Assembly: GCA_009783445.1 (NCBI GenBank)
Contig: WRFY01000125.1
Location: 41,587 to 105,586, forward strand
Direction: 5' to 3'
Source: Candidatus Azobacteroides sp.
GTDB taxonomy: Bacteria; Bacteroidota; Bacteroidia; Bacteroidales; Azobacteroidaceae
DNA length: 64,000 nt
Both the position numbers and the translations under genes were made by a program. A model generated the notes under the pieces. The model saw only the letters and a list, made by a program, of their open reading frames with translations, was not told the DNA's origin and searched no databases. Every line of letters begins with the position of its first letter. Position 1 is the stretch's first letter. Of this stretch, positions 63,163 to 64,000 are shown piece by piece.

Positions 63163-63190
63163 AAATGTTGGTGTTTAAAAATAAAAAAAT

Positions 63191-63208
63191 CTGATAATTG
63201 TTTATCAG
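63191..63208 (-). terminator. Terminator-like hairpin in the metK leader
   Basis: CTGATAA / TTATCAG stem with a 4-base loop, followed on the minus strand by ATTTTTTTATTTTT. It lies about 30 bases before the metK ATG and within the expected leader, so it may be an attenuator. The stem is AT-rich. Confidence 0.45.
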
Positions 63209-63308
63209 AAAGCGAAAGGAAATTGTTTGACCAGAACCGAATGATGGTTTTTAGCATTTTTTTTCGTGGTTGCAAGCATACAAATCTTTCCACTTTCTAA
63301 TTTGGGAA

Positions 63309-63316
63309 CAAAAGTA
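63309..63316 (-). promoter_or_regulatory. -7 box (TACTTTTG) for metK
   Basis: CAAAAGTA on the plus strand; the start site would be near 63303, leaving a leader of about 140 bases. Confidence 0.5.
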
Positions 63317-63380
63317 ATAAAAAAAATGAAGAAAAAACCTTCGGATTCACTTTTTTTTCAATTAAATTTTCAAATATTCT

Positions 63381-63412
63381 TTTGCTTTGTAAGTCAATAG
63401 TTTTTATCTTTG
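63381..63412 (+). promoter_or_regulatory. -33/-7 promoter for the small unknown gene
   Basis: TTTG at 63381-63384, a 20-base spacer, and TATCTTTG at 63405-63412. Expected start near 63418, 24 bases before the ATG. Confidence 0.7.
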
Positions 63413-63441
63413 TCTCGGTTATAATAGCTTTTAGATTTTCT

Positions 63442-63729
63442 ATGACACTGACTCCACTTGAAGATGCCATTGATTTTTATTGCGGGAAGTTGACTAAGCT
63501 CGATGAAAATCCGAACCCACACGACGACACGCGCTTGTATGCTATTGCCTATCATTCCTACAAAAGCAACGTTCCGGTAACGGTTGAAATGTTTTTTAAA
63601 TGTTTGAAAATCAATAAAAAACTCAATTACCATTCAGATGAAACTTTAATAACCTTTGCAGAAAACAAAATAAAGAGAATCAATTTTGCAAAATATATTT
63701 TGAGTCGAATGCCGGGATGGATCGTATAG
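63442..63729 (+). CDS. Small protein of unknown function
   Basis: 95 residues from the ATG at 63442. The frame is open upstream to 63382, but the promoter falls inside that part, so the later start is preferred. Begins MTLTPLEDAIDFYCGKLTKL, ends YILSRMPGWIV; mostly helical, charged, no signal peptide. I do not recognise a family. A proper promoter in front of it makes it likely to be real. Confidence 0.7.
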   Translation: MTLTPLEDAIDFYCGKLTKLDENPNPHDDTRLYAIAYHSYKSNVPVTVEMFFKCLKINKKLNYHSDETLITFAENKIKRINFAKYILSRMPGWIV

Positions 63730-63787
63730 TCCTATTTTTTGTTTTCAGTTTTTCACCCAATCCCTAAAAAGTTATTGTTTTATTTTA

Positions 63788-63795
63788 TACCTTTG
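63788..63795 (+). promoter_or_regulatory. -7 box (TACCTTTG) for tRNA-Gln
   Basis: TACCTTTG followed by CA, 17 bases before the tRNA 5' end. Confidence 0.6.
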
Positions 63796-63811
63796 CAGTC
63801 TGAATTTATTT

Positions 63812-63882
63812 TGTCCTGTGGTGTAATGGTAGCACATCGGATTCTGGTTCCGCTTGTCTGGGTTCGAATCCTAGCAGGACAA
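63812..63882 (+). tRNA. tRNA-Gln (CUG anticodon)
   Basis: 71 bases. Acceptor UGUCCUG pairs with CAGGACA, followed by discriminator A. D-arm GUGGUGUAAUGGUAGCAC, anticodon loop UUCUGGU giving CUG, T-arm CUGGGUUCGAAUCCUAG. The base pair at the foot of the anticodon stem is U-C rather than a standard pair. CCA is not encoded. The right end of the window after it is AT-rich, with no gene seen. Confidence 0.94.
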
Positions 63883-64000
63883 CAAAATACGTTATCTCCC
63901 TTTATCTATACTAAGCGTCTCAAATAAATACACATTTATAAATTTAAAATACTTATAATCAAATGAATAAATATAAATATTAAAACTTATCAGTAAATAT

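Noticed and set aside
63163-63303. SAM riboswitch in the metK leader
   Set aside because: None of the conserved SAM-I or SAM-II core sequences that I know is visible; only a simple AT-rich hairpin is present.
63739-63927. 62-codon frame at the right end
   Set aside because: It covers tRNA-Gln and its promoter and is a chance frame.

Overview
The window is a chromosomal segment of a Bacteroidota bacterium, most likely order Bacteroidales. The gene content supports this: SprA of the type IX secretion system, a lipoprotein TamL-type BamA paralogue, glycine-lipid-type acyltransferases, DUF4831, DUF4296 and DUF4350 proteins, the DUF177-rpmF-fabH-era-der run, and FISUMP-type surface proteins. Upstream regions repeatedly show the Bacteroidota -7 element TAnnTTTG and no clear Shine-Dalgarno sequences. 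Genes are tightly packed, with many 4-base ATGA or GTGA overlaps. I cannot name genus or species; there is no rRNA in the window.

Layout. 1-6.6 kb (minus): a partial gene at the edge, then dapB-lepB-wbqC-like, then a five-gene run (lipoprotein, Yip1-like protein, smpB, sugar aminotransferase, sugar N-acetyltransferase). 6.9-15.0 kb (plus): an eight-gene run that begins with two acyltransferases resembling GlsA/GlsB and continues into a SpoIIM / membrane protein / DUF4129 / DUF4350 / MoxR / DUF58 envelope cluster. 15.0-17.6 kb (minus): murF and an M16 peptidase. 17.7-28.9 kb (plus): folP-cdaA, a TlpA-type lipoprotein, then ruvA-sprA. 28.9-34.6 kb: a glycosyltransferase, a small histone H1-like protein, a DUF47/PiT phosphate uptake pair, an Xaa-Pro aminopeptidase and an orphan exosortase-like protein. 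34.6-38.2 kb: an MBL hydrolase and gcvP. 38.2-42.6 kb (minus): tRNA-Ser(CGA) and the DUF177-rpmF-fabH-era-der operon. 42.9-50.2 kb (minus): two very large tandem paralogous surface proteins, each with its own promoter and terminator. About 50.5 kb (plus): a promoter-plus-terminator small RNA. 50.6-63.2 kb (minus): recF-DUF721, DUF4831, tamL, DUF4296, lspA, a DksA-like gene, ileS, a ComEA-like gene and metK. 63.4-63.9 kb (plus): a small unknown gene and tRNA-Gln(CUG).

Most genes are core housekeeping and envelope functions: lipoprotein and protein export (lepB, lspA, tamL, sprA), wall and lipid synthesis (dapB, murF, fabH, gls-like), GTPases for ribosome assembly, and c-di-AMP synthesis. The accessory or unusual material is the tandem surface-protein pair, the small RNA, the orphan exosortase with its palindromic divergent promoter, the joined acyltransferase/MoxR operon, and several structured leaders and hairpins (metK, ileS, tlpA-ruvA, rpmF-fabH). 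I see no phage, transposase, CRISPR array or defence island.
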